From NCBI RefSeq assembly GCF_000577815.1, contig NZ_CBYM010000008.1, positions 47,571-111,570 of the forward strand: a DNA stretch of 64,000 bases. Reading direction: 5' to 3'. The position numbers were made by a program, and so were the translations under genes. The first letter of the stretch is position 1. Every line of letters begins with the position of its first letter. Below are positions 46,052-56,044 of the stretch, piece by piece. The notes beneath the pieces were generated by a model that searched no databases, was not told the origin of the DNA, and worked only from the letters and a program-made list of their open reading frames with translations. The DNA is from Clostridium saudiense. Its GTDB lineage: Bacteria > Bacillota > Clostridia > Clostridiales > Clostridiaceae.

Positions 46052-47242
46052 ATGATTAAAAAAATATTAAAGTATTTTAGTATAATTACTGCTCCAATAG
46101 CTATTTTGGCATTAGTAGCATATTTAAGTGTTTCGCAACTGCCAGAAAAAATATACATTAATGATAGTACCGAAGTGTCAGATATTTCTGTACATAACCA
46201 AGGTGTATTAAATACTGTTAAATTAACTAAAGATAAAGTTAATATTGATTTCCTTGGTCTTATTCCAATAAAATCAGTGGCAGTACAAAAATTAGAGGAT
46301 ATTAAATTATATCCTGGAGGAACAAGTGTAGGTATAAAATTATCAACAGAAGGTGTATTAGTAGTAGGTTTTTCAGATGTAGATACTAGAGATGGAAATG
46401 AATTAAGTCCAGCAAAAGCAGCAGGAATACAATTAGGAGATGTTTTATTAAAGGTAAATGGAAAAGATGTTGAAAGTTCAAAGCAATTGATCACTTTAAT
46501 TAAAGAAGCAAATTCTAGTACTGTTAATGTAGAATTTATCCGTGAAGGTTGTAAATTCAATAAAGATATTGAATTAGTGAAAGAAGGAGAAGACTACAAA
46601 TTAGGCTTGTGGGTCAGAGATTCTACAGCTGGTATAGGAACATTAACTTTCTATCATGAAGATAGTGAAACTTTTGGTGCTTTAGGTCATCCTATAACAG
46701 ATGGTGATACTAATACTACATTTACAATTAAAGATGGAGATCTTTTATCAGCATCAATTTTAAGTGTTAGAAAAGGTGAAAAAGGAGTACCAGGAGAATT
46801 AAGAGGATTATTTGTAAATGAAAAGAATTCTATAGGAGAAATAAAAAATAATTCTACTTCAGGGATTTTTGGAAATTCATATGAACCATTAATAAATCCT
46901 AAATTTAGTGAACCAATGTCAGTTGGTTTTAGAAATGAAGTGGTTGAAGGTCCAGCTACAATAATAACTACAATTGATGATGAAGGACCAAAAGAATATG
47001 ATATTGAAATAGTTAAGTTACTCCAACAAGATAAGAGTGGACCAAAGAGTATGATAATAAGAGTAACTGATGAAGAGTTATTAAGTAAAACTGGTGGAAT
47101 AGTTCAAGGAATGAGTGGAAGTCCAATAATACAAAATGATAAAATTGTAGGTGCTGTAACTCATGTACTTATTAATAAGCCAGATATAGGATATGGTATA
47201 TATATAGAATGGATGCTTGAAGAAGCAGGGATTATAGAATAA
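46052..47242 (+). CDS. spoIVB: SpoIVB serine peptidase
   Basis: A 396-residue S55 peptidase secreted from the forespore that triggers pro-sigma-K processing in Bacillus. An N-terminal span (IITAPIAILALVAYLSVSQL) anchors it, and a PDZ domain follows (GIQLGDVLLKVNGKDVESSK). The S55 domain has His213 in GALGHPITDGD and Ser357 in GMSGSPI, the catalytic pair, plus DIGYGIYIEWMLEEAGI at the C-terminus. AAGGAGGAG precedes the ATG. The order recN-spoIVB-spo0A is the standard Firmicute order. Confidence 0.96.
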   Translation: MIKKILKYFSIITAPIAILALVAYLSVSQLPEKIYINDSTEVSDISVHNQGVLNTVKLTKDKVNIDFLGLIPIKSVAVQKLEDIKLYPGGTSVGIKLSTEGVLVVGFSDVDTRDGNELSPAKAAGIQLGDVLLKVNGKDVESSKQLITLIKEANSSTVNVEFIREGCKFNKDIELVKEGEDYKLGLWVRDSTAGIGTLTFYHEDSETFGALGHPITDGDTNTTFTIKDGDLLSASILSVRKGEKGVPGELRGLFVNEKNSIGEIKNNSTSGIFGNSYEPLINPKFSEPMSVGFRNEVVEGPATIITTIDDEGPKEYDIEIVKLLQQDKSGPKSMIIRVTDEELLSKTGGIVQGMSGSPIIQNDKIVGAVTHVLINKPDIGYGIYIEWMLEEAGIIE

Positions 47243-47259
47243 ATAAAGTTGAAAAATGC

Positions 47260-47307
47260 AATCGTAAGATATAGTATTTTTAAAGAATTATACTATATCT
47301 TACGATT
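47260..47307 (+). terminator. Long hairpin after spoIVB, probable terminator
   Basis: AATCGTAAGATATAGTA (47260-47276) and TACTATATCTTACGATT (47291-47307) form a perfect 17-bp stem with a 14-base loop. Only TTA follows, so termination relies on stem stability; it might also serve as a binding or processing site. Confidence 0.6.
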
Positions 47308-47368
47308 TTAAGATTAATATATTATTTTACAAAAAAACTACAACATTTTTATAAAAAAATTTCAAAAT

Positions 47369-47378
47369 AATGTCAAAA
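47369..47378 (+). promoter_or_regulatory. Candidate Spo0A box upstream of spo0A
   Basis: AATGTCAAAA matches the 0A-box core TGTCRAA. It lies about 175 bases upstream of the spo0A start and about 30 bases before a TATAAT. Autoregulation of spo0A through such boxes is known in Bacillus; here it is an inference from one short match. Confidence 0.35.
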
Positions 47379-47551
47379 CCCCTATTATATTTTTAAATTT
47401 TATGTTATAATACAATCAATGGAGTTAAAAAGCATGTAAATATAACTGAATTAGAAGTTTTAGAAAATAAACTAATTTAAGTTTTAATGTTATTTTAAGT
47501 TTTAAATTTAAAAAAAATACTATTATGATGGGTAGAAAGGGAGAGAAAACG

Positions 47552-48370
47552 ATGGATGGAAATAAAATATCTGTAATTATTGCTGATGATAATAAAGAAT
47601 TCTGTAGTATTTTGAATGACTATCTTTTAAATCAAAAAGATATAGTTGTAACAGGGATTGCGAAGGATGGAAAAGAGGCATTAACACTAATTGAGGAGAA
47701 GAAACCTGATTTAGTTGTTTTAGACATAATTATGCCACATTTAGATGGTTTAGGGGTTTTAGAAAGATTAAATTCTATGGATTTAGATAAATTCCCAAGA
47801 ATAGTTGTTTTATCTGCAGTAGGACAAGATAAAATAACTCAAAGAGCTATAACTTTAGGTGCTGATTATTATGTAGTAAAACCTTTTGATATGGACATAT
47901 TCACTAAACGTATTAGAGATATGTTTAATGATACAATCGGAAATAATGAGCCAGTTAAAAAGCAAGTTGCTATGACTGCTACTGAAATGATTAGTACAAG
48001 TAACAACAGGGGTCCTGTTGATTTAGAAACTGAAATTACAAACATAATTCATGAAATAGGTGTACCTGCACATATTAAGGGATATATGTATTTAAGAGAA
48101 GCTATTACTATGGTTGTTAATGATATGGAATTATTATCAGCTGTAACTAAGGAATTATATCCTTCAATCGCTAAGAAATATAATACAACAGCTTCAAGAG
48201 TTGAAAGAGCTATCAGACATGCTATTGAAGTTGCTTGGGGTAGAGGACAAGTAGAAGCTATCAATAAGTTATTTGGTTATACTGTACACAATGAAAAAGG
48301 TAAGCCAACAAATTCAGAATTCATAGCTATCATTGCAGACAAGCTAAGATTAAAGAATAAAGTGTCTTAA
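47552..48370 (+). CDS. spo0A: Sporulation master regulator Spo0A
   Basis: A 272-residue response regulator that starts sporulation and, in clostridia, solvent and toxin programmes. The receiver domain has the acidic pocket Asp12/Asp13, the phosphorylation site Asp58 in [11 protein letters not shown] and Lys110 in VVKPFD. The C-terminal DNA-binding domain carries the recognition helix in [20 protein letters not shown]. Clostridia lack the Bacillus phosphorelay and phosphorylate Spo0A directly by orphan kinases. ATG 47552 follows AAAGGGAG; ATG 47525 lies before that ribosome binding site. Confidence 0.99.
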   Translation: MDGNKISVIIADDNKEFCSILNDYLLNQKDIVVTGIAKDGKEALTLIEEKKPDLVVLDIIMPHLDGLGVLERLNSMDLDKFPRIVVLSAVGQDKITQRAITLGADYYVVKPFDMDIFTKRIRDMFNDTIGNNEPVKKQVAMTATEMISTSNNRGPVDLETEITNIIHEIGVPAHIKGYMYLREAITMVVNDMELLSAVTKELYPSIAKKYNTTASRVERAIRHAIEVAWGRGQVEAINKLFGYTVHNEKGKPTNSEFIAIIADKLRLKNKVS

Positions 48371-48377
48371 TATATAT

Positions 48378-48418
48378 AAAGACAGTAACGGATTTTAAAA
48401 TCAGTTACTGTCTTTTTT
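48378..48418. terminator. Bidirectional terminator between spo0A and the DUF1622 gene
   Basis: AAAGACAGTAAC (48378-48389) and GTTACTGTCTTT (48404-48415) form a perfect 12-bp stem followed by T run. The right arm overlaps the end of the leftward gene. Confidence 0.85.
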
Positions 48419-48733
48419 AGATTTTTCTATTTTCATTTCTTTTTCTAATACAAAAGTCATGATTATTCTTATAATAAATACTGAAGCTAAAATAATTAAT
48501 TCATCCATATTTTTAATGATAACAGTCTTCAATATTTCTGCTGCTAACTTAAAATCTAAAGTTGTAACCATAACATCTGCAAATTCATATTTAATATCAA
48601 CATCTCTTTTGAAAAATCTTTTTAAAATATAGTGATAAAAAGCTGTAAAGACTCCAAGAGTTAAAATCAAAATTCCCATAAGCTCAAAAATATGAATAAG
48701 AATAGGTAAATATTTGTTAAATAATTCTTCCAA
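48401..48733 (-). CDS. DUF1622 family small membrane protein
   Basis: A 110-residue protein with two membrane spans (PILIHIFELMGILILTLGVF and ELIILASVFIIRIIMTFVLE) flanking a charged loop with the family motif DVMVTTLDFKLAAEILKTVI. Function is unknown. It starts with TTG, eight bases after GAGGTG on the minus strand, and is one of only two leftward genes here. It shares a terminator with the convergent spo0A. Confidence 0.8.
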   Translation of the reverse strand: MEELFNKYLPILIHIFELMGILILTLGVFTAFYHYILKRFFKRDVDIKYEFADVMVTTLDFKLAAEILKTVIIKNMDELIILASVFIIRIIMTFVLEKEMKIEKSKKDSN

Positions 48734-48907
48734 AATGTATACACCTCAAATTGATAATATCTTTAGGTTACCCAAAGCTTAAAAAATAATACGAATATAG
48801 TAATAAACTTATAAATAATTATTAGAATAAAACATATGTGTATTAAATATTTTGAAAGAATGTAGGAAAACTAAATATGTACGAAACTATATGTAAAGGA
48901 GAAAAGG

Positions 48908-49576
48908 ATGGAAAAAAATAAATTAAGGGAAATACAAAAAGAATTAATAATTTGTGAAAAACCATCAAGCTATTTAGAAGAAATTAAAGATTCGTTAAGA
49001 AATACACCTTTGGATGCATTACTTATACTTCAAAATACAGAACAAAACCTTAAATATCATCCAGAGGGAAATGTCTGGAATCATGTTATGCAAGTGATAG
49101 ATACAGCAGCTAAAGTAAAAGAATTTGCAAATGATAAAGAAAGTTTAATGATGGGTGCATTATTACATGATGTAGGAAAAGGCCCAACAACAAAGAAAAA
49201 TAAACAAGGAAGATGGATTTCGTATAATCATGATGTAGAAGGAGTAAAATTAGCAGAAAAAATATTAGATTATTATAATTATGAAAATGATGAAAAAAGT
49301 AAAATATTAAATTTAATAAAATATCATATGCATCATCTTTATATAATTCAAGATTTACCTTTTGCAAAAACAAAAGAAATGATAAAAGATGTAGATTTAA
49401 ATGATATGATTTTACTATTTATAAGTGACAGATTAGGAAGAGGGCAATTAGAAGATAATAAAAAAGCAAAAGAAATAGAAGATATAAAAAAAGTTATATC
49501 AATTTTAGAAGAAAACTACAATTTGGATTTAAAAAATATAAAGGAAAAAGTGAAAAAAATAGAAAAAATTATATAA
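48908..49576 (+). CDS. HD-domain phosphohydrolase
   Basis: A 222-residue HD-superfamily metal-dependent phosphohydrolase. The metal ligands are visible as NVWNHVMQV, ALLHDVGKGPTT (the HD pair) and NHDVEGVKLAEKIL. The layout resembles the HD domain attached to tRNA nucleotidyltransferases, but no nucleotidyltransferase domain is present, so the substrate is open. AAGGAGA precedes the ATG. It is the first gene after the short DUF1622 inversion. Confidence 0.8.
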   Translation: MEKNKLREIQKELIICEKPSSYLEEIKDSLRNTPLDALLILQNTEQNLKYHPEGNVWNHVMQVIDTAAKVKEFANDKESLMMGALLHDVGKGPTTKKNKQGRWISYNHDVEGVKLAEKILDYYNYENDEKSKILNLIKYHMHHLYIIQDLPFAKTKEMIKDVDLNDMILLFISDRLGRGQLEDNKKAKEIEDIKKVISILEENYNLDLKNIKEKVKKIEKII

Positions 49577-49660
49577 AATTTAAGTTACATATATTCACTT
49601 ATGAATATACTAGAAATTACTATCATATTATTAAGATATAACAATATGGGGGTGGTTTCT

Positions 49661-50296
49661 TTGGAGATTATAAGTAAATTAAACTTAAATAAAAAAGAAA
49701 ATAAGTTTTATTATTTTATGGTTTTTATATTCTTTTGCGTAGGTATAGCATTAGGTACATATATAGTCAAATATATGAGTGCAAGAGATGCAACAGATCT
49801 TACGAGCTATTTTTCTACATTTACTGAAAGTATAGCAAAAGAAGCAGTGAATAATAAAGTTTTATTATTTAATATACTAAAGAAAAATTTAATGCTTATA
49901 ACAATAATTATAGCATTGTCCTTTACAGTATTTGGGACGCCAATAATTCTTTTATTGGATTTAGTTAAAGGATTTACATTAGGATATACCTTTAGCTTTT
50001 TAATTTCAACCTTCGACGGTAAAGGATTATGGTTAGCGTTAGCTTCAACAATACCACAGAATATTATTTATATTCCTTGCTTTATAGCATTAAGTATAGT
50101 TGGAATTGAATTTTCTTCAACAAAACTTAAAGATAAGTTCTTTAATAAAGGTAAAGTAAATACAATAGTAGAGAGAGAACTAATTTTAAAGATTGGGGTA
50201 TTGGCATGTGTATTCATTATCGGAACTCTAATTGAAGCATATCTTGGTCCAAATATTATTAAGTTTGTAGTTACAAATGTTTATAAAGTTGGTTAA
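49661..50296 (+). CDS. spoIIM: Stage II sporulation protein M
   Basis: A 211-residue polytopic membrane protein (five or six spans) of the SpoIIM/DUF95 family, part of the SpoIIDMP complex that drives engulfment in Bacillus. Family marks are FFCVGIALGTYIVKYMS, TPIILLLDLVKGFTLGYTFS and LASTIPQNIIYIPCF. TTG 49661 follows GGGGGTGG at a usable distance and gives the family length; ATG 49646 and ATG 49601 are longer alternatives without a good site. It precedes the XerD-like gene, as in Bacillus. Confidence 0.88.
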   Translation: MEIISKLNLNKKENKFYYFMVFIFFCVGIALGTYIVKYMSARDATDLTSYFSTFTESIAKEAVNNKVLLFNILKKNLMLITIIIALSFTVFGTPIILLLDLVKGFTLGYTFSFLISTFDGKGLWLALASTIPQNIIYIPCFIALSIVGIEFSSTKLKDKFFNKGKVNTIVERELILKIGVLACVFIIGTLIEAYLGPNIIKFVVTNVYKVG

Positions 50297-50371
50297 TTAA
50301 TAGATGATTATAAAAGGAAATTCTAAAGCTGTTGTCGAATAATAATAATTAAGGTGGGAATGGGGAGAATT

Positions 50372-51250
50372 ATGAAAGAAATAGTAAATGAATATCGTGA
50401 GTCATTACTTGAAAGTCATAAAAGTGATAACACTGTTTATGCTTACGTAACTGATGTGAATTTGTATATCAAGTATCTAAATAGTAAAGATATATATTTA
50501 GATGAAACTGACAATGTTACAGTTAAAAATTATATCGACCATTTGTTGGAAGAAGGAAAATCTGAAAGATCAATAAGTAGAATTGTTATTAGCTTAAGAA
50601 GCTTTTATAATTATTTAAAAGATCAAAAGATAATAAGAGATATACCGAAGATATATTATAAGAGTACAGATCAATCAAAGAAGCTTCCAGAAATATTAAC
50701 CGTTGAAGAAGTAGATAAGATTATTAAAGTAGTAGATAAGGATTGTAATAAGGGAATTAGAGACAATGCATTATTAGAACTTATGTATGCTACAGGAATG
50801 AAAGTTTCTGAAATAATTAATCTATCTGTTGAAGATGTAAATTTAGATTTACTATATGTTAGATGTCATGATAATAAAAATTATGAAAGACTTATCCCTA
50901 TTGGAAGAAGCGCAGAAGCGGCTTTAAGGGAATATTTATCTATAAGGGATATAATAGCTTCAGCAGGAGTACACAATTTGTTTGTTAATTTAAATGGTAA
51001 CCAATTAACAAGACAAGGAGTTTGGAGAATAGTAAAAGAATATTCTCACAAAGCAGGAATAAATAAAGATGTTAATTTAAATACATTTAGACATTCCTTT
51101 GCAGTACACCTACTTCAAAATGGAGCAAATGTAAGAGCGGTACAAAAACTTTTAGGAAATCAAGTATTAACTTACATGGACACTTACTATGAGATAATAA
51201 ATAATGATAAAATAAACTTGGTTTATAAAAACTCCCATCCGAGAGCTTAA
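50372..51250 (+). CDS. XerD-like tyrosine recombinase with degenerate active site
   Basis: A 292-residue tyrosine-recombinase-fold protein with an N-terminal SAM-like core-binding domain (residues 1-85) and a catalytic domain ending HPRA as in XerD. Compared with E. coli XerD, Arg148 is Lys144 (ATGMKVSEI), Lys172 is Asn168, His244 is Asn237 (LNTFRHSF), His270 is Asn263 (LLGN); only Arg247 (Arg240) and the nucleophile Tyr279 (Tyr272) remain. Such a protein should be strongly impaired or inactive as a recombinase. It occupies the usual xerD slot before deoB-pdp-dacF. ATG 50372 follows GGGGAG. Confidence 0.88.
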   Translation: MKEIVNEYRESLLESHKSDNTVYAYVTDVNLYIKYLNSKDIYLDETDNVTVKNYIDHLLEEGKSERSISRIVISLRSFYNYLKDQKIIRDIPKIYYKSTDQSKKLPEILTVEEVDKIIKVVDKDCNKGIRDNALLELMYATGMKVSEIINLSVEDVNLDLLYVRCHDNKNYERLIPIGRSAEAALREYLSIRDIIASAGVHNLFVNLNGNQLTRQGVWRIVKEYSHKAGINKDVNLNTFRHSFAVHLLQNGANVRAVQKLLGNQVLTYMDTYYEIINNDKINLVYKNSHPRA

Positions 51251-51291
51251 GGCTTTTAAAAAGGGGCTTTATATACGAAAGGAGAAAAAAT

Positions 51292-52464
51292 ATGAAAAGA
51301 GCTATATTAATTGTATTAGACAGTGTAGGAGTTGGAGAATTAGAGGATGCAAAGAGCTATGGTGATGAAGGAAGTCATACTTTAGATCATGTATATAAAT
51401 CTTGTAATGGTCTTGAAATAAAAGAACTAGAAAAGTTAGGAATAGGTAACATAGAAGGTGTTAATGCTCCTAAGAAATGTGAAAATGCTATAGGTGCTTA
51501 TGGTAGAAGCAAAGAGGCATCAAAAGGAAAGGATACTGTTACAGGGCACTGGGAAATTAGTGGTGTAATTTTAGAAAAACCTTTAAATACTTACCCACAA
51601 GGTTTCTCTAAGGAAATAATAGATGAATTTATAAAGAGAGCAAATATAAAAGGAATATTAGGTAATGTTGTTGCTTCAGGAACTCAAATAATTGAAGATT
51701 TGGGAGAAGAACATGTTAAAACTGGATATCCGATTATATATACATCTGCAGATAGTGTATTCCAAATTGCGGCTCATGAAGATATTATTCCAGTTGAGAA
51801 ATTATATGAAATGTGCCAAATAGCAAGAGATATGCTTGTAAATGAATGGGCAGTAGGAAGAGTTATTGCAAGACCTTTTATAGGAGAAGCTCCAAACTTC
51901 AAGAGAACTTCTAATAGAAGAGATTATGCATTAGATCCTTTTAATAAGACTATGCTTGAATATTTAAAAGAAGAAAATTTAGAAGTTGCAGCCGTTGGTA
52001 AAATTGAAGATATCTACAATGGAAAGGGTATTACTTGTGCAGTTCATACAAAAAGCAATATGGATGGTGTAGATAAAACTTTAGATTATATGGATACTAT
52101 AAAAGAAGGTCTTATCTTTACAAATCTTGTTGACTTTGACATGTTATATGGACATAGAAATGATCCAAGTGGATACGGAAAAGCTTTAGAAGAGTTCGAT
52201 AATAGACTACAAGAAATTTATTCAAAAATGACTGATGAGGATATCCTTATAATAACAGCTGACCACGGCTGTGATCCTACAACTAGCAGTACAGATCACT
52301 CAAGAGAGCATATACCTGTAATAGTTTATGGAAAACATGTAAAACCAGGAGTTAATATTGGAACAAGAGAAACATTCGCTGATATAGGAAAAACAATATT
52401 AGATTTCTTTAATGTTAAGAATGAATTAGTTGGAAAAAGCTTCTTAAATGAAATAATGGAATAG
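51292..52464 (+). CDS. deoB: Phosphopentomutase
   Basis: A 390-residue alkaline-phosphatase-superfamily enzyme that interconverts (deoxy)ribose 1- and 5-phosphate in nucleoside salvage. Metal and catalytic motifs are [33 protein letters not shown] (Thr nucleophile), [27 protein letters not shown] and [12 protein letters not shown]. Length is standard. AAAGGAGA precedes the ATG. It is followed by pdp, which supplies the pentose 1-phosphate. Confidence 0.98.
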   Translation: MKRAILIVLDSVGVGELEDAKSYGDEGSHTLDHVYKSCNGLEIKELEKLGIGNIEGVNAPKKCENAIGAYGRSKEASKGKDTVTGHWEISGVILEKPLNTYPQGFSKEIIDEFIKRANIKGILGNVVASGTQIIEDLGEEHVKTGYPIIYTSADSVFQIAAHEDIIPVEKLYEMCQIARDMLVNEWAVGRVIARPFIGEAPNFKRTSNRRDYALDPFNKTMLEYLKEENLEVAAVGKIEDIYNGKGITCAVHTKSNMDGVDKTLDYMDTIKEGLIFTNLVDFDMLYGHRNDPSGYGKALEEFDNRLQEIYSKMTDEDILIITADHGCDPTTSSTDHSREHIPVIVYGKHVKPGVNIGTRETFADIGKTILDFFNVKNELVGKSFLNEIME

Positions 52465-52481
52465 TTGGAGGAATTAAACTT

Positions 52482-53786
52482 ATGAGAATGTATGACCTTA
52501 TAATGAAAAAGAGAAAAGGCGAAGAATTAACAAAAGAAGAAATAAACTTTTTTGTAGAAGGGTTTACAAATGGAAGTATACCAGACTATCAAGCATCAGC
52601 AATGCTTATGGCTATATTTTTCAATAAGATGAATAAGAGAGAAACTGCAGAATTAACTAATGCTATGGTTGAATCTGGAGATAAAATTGATTTAAGTAAT
52701 ATTAATGGAATAAAGGTAGATAAGCATTCTACTGGTGGTGTTGGAGATAAAACATCTATTTGTTTAACTCCTTTAGTTGCATCACTTGGAATACCAGTTG
52801 CTAAGATGTCAGGAAGAGGTTTAGGTCATACTGGTGGTACTATAGATAAACTTGAAACATTTAAGGGATTTTCTGTTGAATTAACAGAAGAACAATTCAT
52901 GGAAAATGTTAATAATATTAATATTGCTATTATGGGGCAAAGTGGAAACTTAGTTCCTGCTGATAAGAAGTTATATGCATTAAGAGATGTTACAGCAACT
53001 GTTGATAACATGTCTTTAATAGCATCAAGTATTATGAGTAAGAAAATAGCTTCAGGAGCTGATGCTATAGTTTTAGATGTTAAGGTTGGAGATGGTGCAT
53101 TTATGAAAACACCAGAAACAGCTAAAGAACTTGCAAGAGAAATGGTTGATATCGGAAATCATCTTGGAAGACAAACTATTGGAGTAATTTCTGATATGGA
53201 TCAGCCATTAGGATATGCAATAGGAAATAGCTTAGAGGTTATGGAAGCTATTGAATTATTAAAAGGAAATGGCCCTAAAGACCTTTTAGAACTTACATTA
53301 ACTATAGGCTCAAATATGTTACTTTGTGCTAAAAAAGCGGAAAGCGAAGAAGAAGCTAGAAAAATGTTACAAGAAAATATAGCTAATGGAAAAGGCTTAG
53401 AAAAACTTAAAGAATTTATAAAAGCACAAGGTGGAGATATTTCACCAATAGATGATTTTAGTAAATTCCCTAAGGCTAAGTATATAGAAGAAGTTATTGC
53501 ACCAAGAGATGGTTATATTACTAAGATTAAAGCAGAAGCTTTTGGACTAATTGCCATGGAACTTGGAGCAGGACGTGCAACTAAAGAAAGTGAAATAGAT
53601 TTAGCTGTAGGACTTGTTTTAAATAAAAAGAGAGGCGATAAAGTTAACAAGGGTGATGTTCTAGCGTACATACACTCAAATAACGAAGGGAATATAGAAA
53701 AGGCTAGAGAAAGTATCTTAAATAATATAACTATTGAAGATAAATATGACTTAAATATTCCGCTAATTTATGACATTATAAAATAA
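52482..53786 (+). CDS. pdp: Pyrimidine-nucleoside phosphorylase
   Basis: A 434-residue phosphorylase that splits uridine and thymidine into base and (deoxy)ribose 1-phosphate. Motifs are [20 protein letters not shown], the phosphate-binding [31 protein letters not shown] and [11 protein letters not shown]. Full length and intact, of the Bacillus Pdp type rather than DeoA by family resemblance. TTGGAGGA precedes the ATG, 17 bases after deoB. Two hairpins follow. Confidence 0.96.
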   Translation: MRMYDLIMKKRKGEELTKEEINFFVEGFTNGSIPDYQASAMLMAIFFNKMNKRETAELTNAMVESGDKIDLSNINGIKVDKHSTGGVGDKTSICLTPLVASLGIPVAKMSGRGLGHTGGTIDKLETFKGFSVELTEEQFMENVNNINIAIMGQSGNLVPADKKLYALRDVTATVDNMSLIASSIMSKKIASGADAIVLDVKVGDGAFMKTPETAKELAREMVDIGNHLGRQTIGVISDMDQPLGYAIGNSLEVMEAIELLKGNGPKDLLELTLTIGSNMLLCAKKAESEEEARKMLQENIANGKGLEKLKEFIKAQGGDISPIDDFSKFPKAKYIEEVIAPRDGYITKIKAEAFGLIAMELGAGRATKESEIDLAVGLVLNKKRGDKVNKGDVLAYIHSNNEGNIEKARESILNNITIEDKYDLNIPLIYDIIK

Positions 53787-53803
53787 AGTTAACAAACTTA
53801 ATC

Positions 53804-53830
53804 AGTGACAAGCTTGTCGCTTGTCACTTT
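53804..53830 (+). terminator. First hairpin after pdp
   Basis: AGTGACAAGC, loop TTGTC, GCTTGTCACT (perfect 10-bp stem, 53804-53828), then TTTCAATG. A weak terminator. Confidence 0.6.
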
Positions 53831-53858
53831 CAATGATTAGGGGTGTAGCCTAAGAGGA

Positions 53859-53910
53859 AAATATGATAAATAGAAAGTAAAATTCTTTTTATCATATTTT
53901 TATTTTTTTT
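53859..53910 (+). terminator. Second, stronger terminator after pdp
   Basis: AAATATGATAAA (53859-53870) pairs with TTTATCATATTT (53888-53899), followed by TTATTTTTTTT. With the preceding hairpin it isolates dacF from the deoB-pdp operon. Confidence 0.75.
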
Positions 53911-53942
53911 GGGCAATAATAAGCTTAAAAGGAGGAGAACAA

Positions 53943-55157
53943 ATGAAGAAAAAATTATTTAAAAAAATCTCTATTATTCTTTTATGTTTATTATGTTTAA
54001 ATACAGTTATTCCAATGGCGTCTGAAAGAAATGAATGGGAAAATGAATATCCACAGGATATTTATACAGCATGTTTAGAAGAAGGTATGAATGTAGATGC
54101 AAAATCTGCAATTCTTATTGAGCCTGTAAGTGGTACAGTACTGTATGAAAAAAATCCAGATGAAAAATTTGCCCCAGCTTCTGTAACTAAAATAATGACA
54201 ATGTTATTAGCAATGGAAGCTATTGATAGTGGTAAAATTTCATTAGATGATAAGATAACTTGTAGTGAAAATGCTAAGAGTATGGGTGGAAGCACAATGC
54301 TTCTAGACACTGGAGAGGTAAGAACTGTTGAAGAAATATTAAAAGGAATAGCAATAGCATCAGGTAATGATGCAGCAGTTGCTATGGCAGAATTCTTAAG
54401 TGGTTCTACTGATGAATTTGTTAAATTAATGAATGAACGTGCTCAAGAACTAGGAATGACTAATACAACATTTAAAAATTGTAATGGTTTACCAGTTGAA
54501 GGGCATTTAACAACAGCAAGAGATATTTCTATAATGTCATTAGAATTACTAAAGCATCCAACAATATTAAAATATAGCGGTACATATATGGAAACAATAT
54601 CTGAAGGAAGAAAGAGTCCTATTGAGTTAGTAAATCACAATAAATTAGTTCGTTTCTTTGATGGATGCGATGGTTTAAAAACTGGATTTACTCAAGAAGC
54701 TAAGTATTGTATAAGTGCAACAGCTGTAAGAGATGGAGTAAGAATGCTTGCTGTAATTATGGGAGCACCTACATATAAGATTAGAAATAGAGATGCTAGT
54801 ATGCTTATGAATTATGGTTTCTCAAAATATCAAGGTAAAAAGCTATTTAATAAAGATGATGATGTTGAAACTGTATATTTAGGAAAGAGTGAAGATAGAT
54901 ATTATGTAGCAAAAGCTAAAGATGACTTATCTATAGTATTCTTAAAAGGCAGTGAAGGAGAACCACAAAATAAGATTATATTAAATGAGCCAAAAGATAG
55001 TTATACTGAAGGTGAAATAGTAGGAAAATGTGAAGTATATCTAGATGGTCAAAAGGTTGGAGAAGTAGAGTTATATTGTGATAGAGATGTTGAAAAAGGC
55101 GGATTTATTGATAACTTAAAATATAATATGAAAAATCTATTTAAAAAGGGAGTATAA
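53943..55157 (+). CDS. dacF: D-alanyl-D-alanine carboxypeptidase (DacF type)
   Basis: A 404-residue secreted or membrane-bound DD-carboxypeptidase of the PBP5 family that trims peptidoglycan stem peptides. A signal peptide covers about 26 residues. The active site has Ser80 in SVTK, SGNDA and Lys246 in KTGFT. The C-terminal beta-rich PBP5 domain follows, ending with a basic amphipathic tail (NLKYNMKNLFKKGV). In Bacillus dacF heads the spoIIA operon; here no spoIIA genes follow. GGAGGAG precedes the ATG. Confidence 0.95.
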   Translation: MKKKLFKKISIILLCLLCLNTVIPMASERNEWENEYPQDIYTACLEEGMNVDAKSAILIEPVSGTVLYEKNPDEKFAPASVTKIMTMLLAMEAIDSGKISLDDKITCSENAKSMGGSTMLLDTGEVRTVEEILKGIAIASGNDAAVAMAEFLSGSTDEFVKLMNERAQELGMTNTTFKNCNGLPVEGHLTTARDISIMSLELLKHPTILKYSGTYMETISEGRKSPIELVNHNKLVRFFDGCDGLKTGFTQEAKYCISATAVRDGVRMLAVIMGAPTYKIRNRDASMLMNYGFSKYQGKKLFNKDDDVETVYLGKSEDRYYVAKAKDDLSIVFLKGSEGEPQNKIILNEPKDSYTEGEIVGKCEVYLDGQKVGEVELYCDRDVEKGGFIDNLKYNMKNLFKKGV

Positions 55158-55227
55158 ATAGTATATTTAGTGATTGGATAGACAATATGTTGAGTTAGTC
55201 ACTAAAATAAAATATAAAAGTTATGTT

Positions 55228-55268
55228 AAGGGATTAATTCATAAAAAAATGGATTAATCCCTTTTTTT
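55228..55268 (+). terminator. Terminator after dacF
   Basis: AAGGGATTAATTC pairs with GGATTAATCCCTT (one G-U), loop ATAAAAAAAT, followed by T run. Confidence 0.85.
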
Positions 55269-55302
55269 ATACTACAATGTAAATGTAGGAAGGTGAACTT
55301 TA

Positions 55303-55923
55303 GTGAAGAGAAAATTAATATATGTAATGGTAATAGTGGGTTTATTAACGGGATGTTCAGCAAATAATGATACTGTAACAAATGGTGAGAATAATAATAC
55401 TATTATTGAAGAAAATATTGAAGAAGAAACTATGGAATATACTGTGTTTAATGCTTTAGGAAAAAGCTATGAATCAAGTAAAAATATATATGAATTAAAT
55501 GAAGGGGATAAGATATATGATGACATGAATGGTTATCCTCACGTGCAAGGTGAATATAAGGAAATAGATTTTGCAATAGATTTATTAACGGAATATCTAC
55601 ATAAAAACTCAGAAGCATATAATTATATTGTTAGTGATTGGGATAGTAATAGTGAAGACGTTGTATTGATAGCGGATGAAGAAAAAGAAAGAGTTATGGA
55701 AAATGCAAACTTTCTAGGGGAACAATTTGGCCTATCAAATGAAGATCCTGTTTATTTTAAGTTAGATAAGGTTATACTACAAAGTAAAAATGAAAATGAT
55801 AGTATTGTTGAATTAGAATTAAGAGGCTACTTATCTGCAACTGATGGTAATTATAGACCACTTGGAACATTTACTGTTACGGTTTATACAAAAGATGATA
55901 AGTTATATGCTTCAATAGTTTAA
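55303..55923 (+). CDS. Predicted lipoprotein of unknown function
   Basis: A 206-residue exported protein. A lipoprotein signal peptide ends in LLTGC (Cys about residue 18), followed by an Asn/Glu-rich linker and an acidic domain with EAYNYIVSDWDSNSEDVVL and the C-terminal RPLGTFTVTVYTKDDKLYAS. I do not recognise the family. The start is GTG, behind GAAGGTGA. It lies between dacF and pspA with terminators or gaps on both sides, so it is likely monocistronic. Confidence 0.75.
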   Translation: MKRKLIYVMVIVGLLTGCSANNDTVTNGENNNTIIEENIEEETMEYTVFNALGKSYESSKNIYELNEGDKIYDDMNGYPHVQGEYKEIDFAIDLLTEYLHKNSEAYNYIVSDWDSNSEDVVLIADEEKERVMENANFLGEQFGLSNEDPVYFKLDKVILQSKNENDSIVELELRGYLSATDGNYRPLGTFTVTVYTKDDKLYASIV

Positions 55924-56044
55924 AGTAATATATAATTAGTTTTTTATAAAGCGAAATATGAAATTAAAAGGAATTAATATTTTTATTTAAGCTAAATAAT
56001 GGTAAAATATAAATAGTAATATTTTAAATATAGGAGGATTAAAA

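Larger units (their letters stand above)
47243..47551. other. 309-base gap between spoIVB and spo0A
   Basis: Contains a 17-bp perfect hairpin (47260-47307), a candidate Spo0A box (47369-47378), TATAAT-like hexamers (for example 47405-47410) without a good -35, and the ribosome binding site AAAGGGAG before spo0A. No further ORF is evident. The AT-rich stretch at 47455-47520 is featureless to the eye. Confidence 0.5.

Noticed and set aside
45991..46560. 189-codon minus-strand frame over the spoIVB 5' end
   Set aside because: Antisense to conserved PDZ-coding sequence, no ribosome binding site; AT-rich antisense frames of this length are common.
50372..51250. XerD-like gene as an integrase of a mobile element
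   Set aside because: It lies in a conserved core gene order with no attachment-site repeats or cargo genes nearby.
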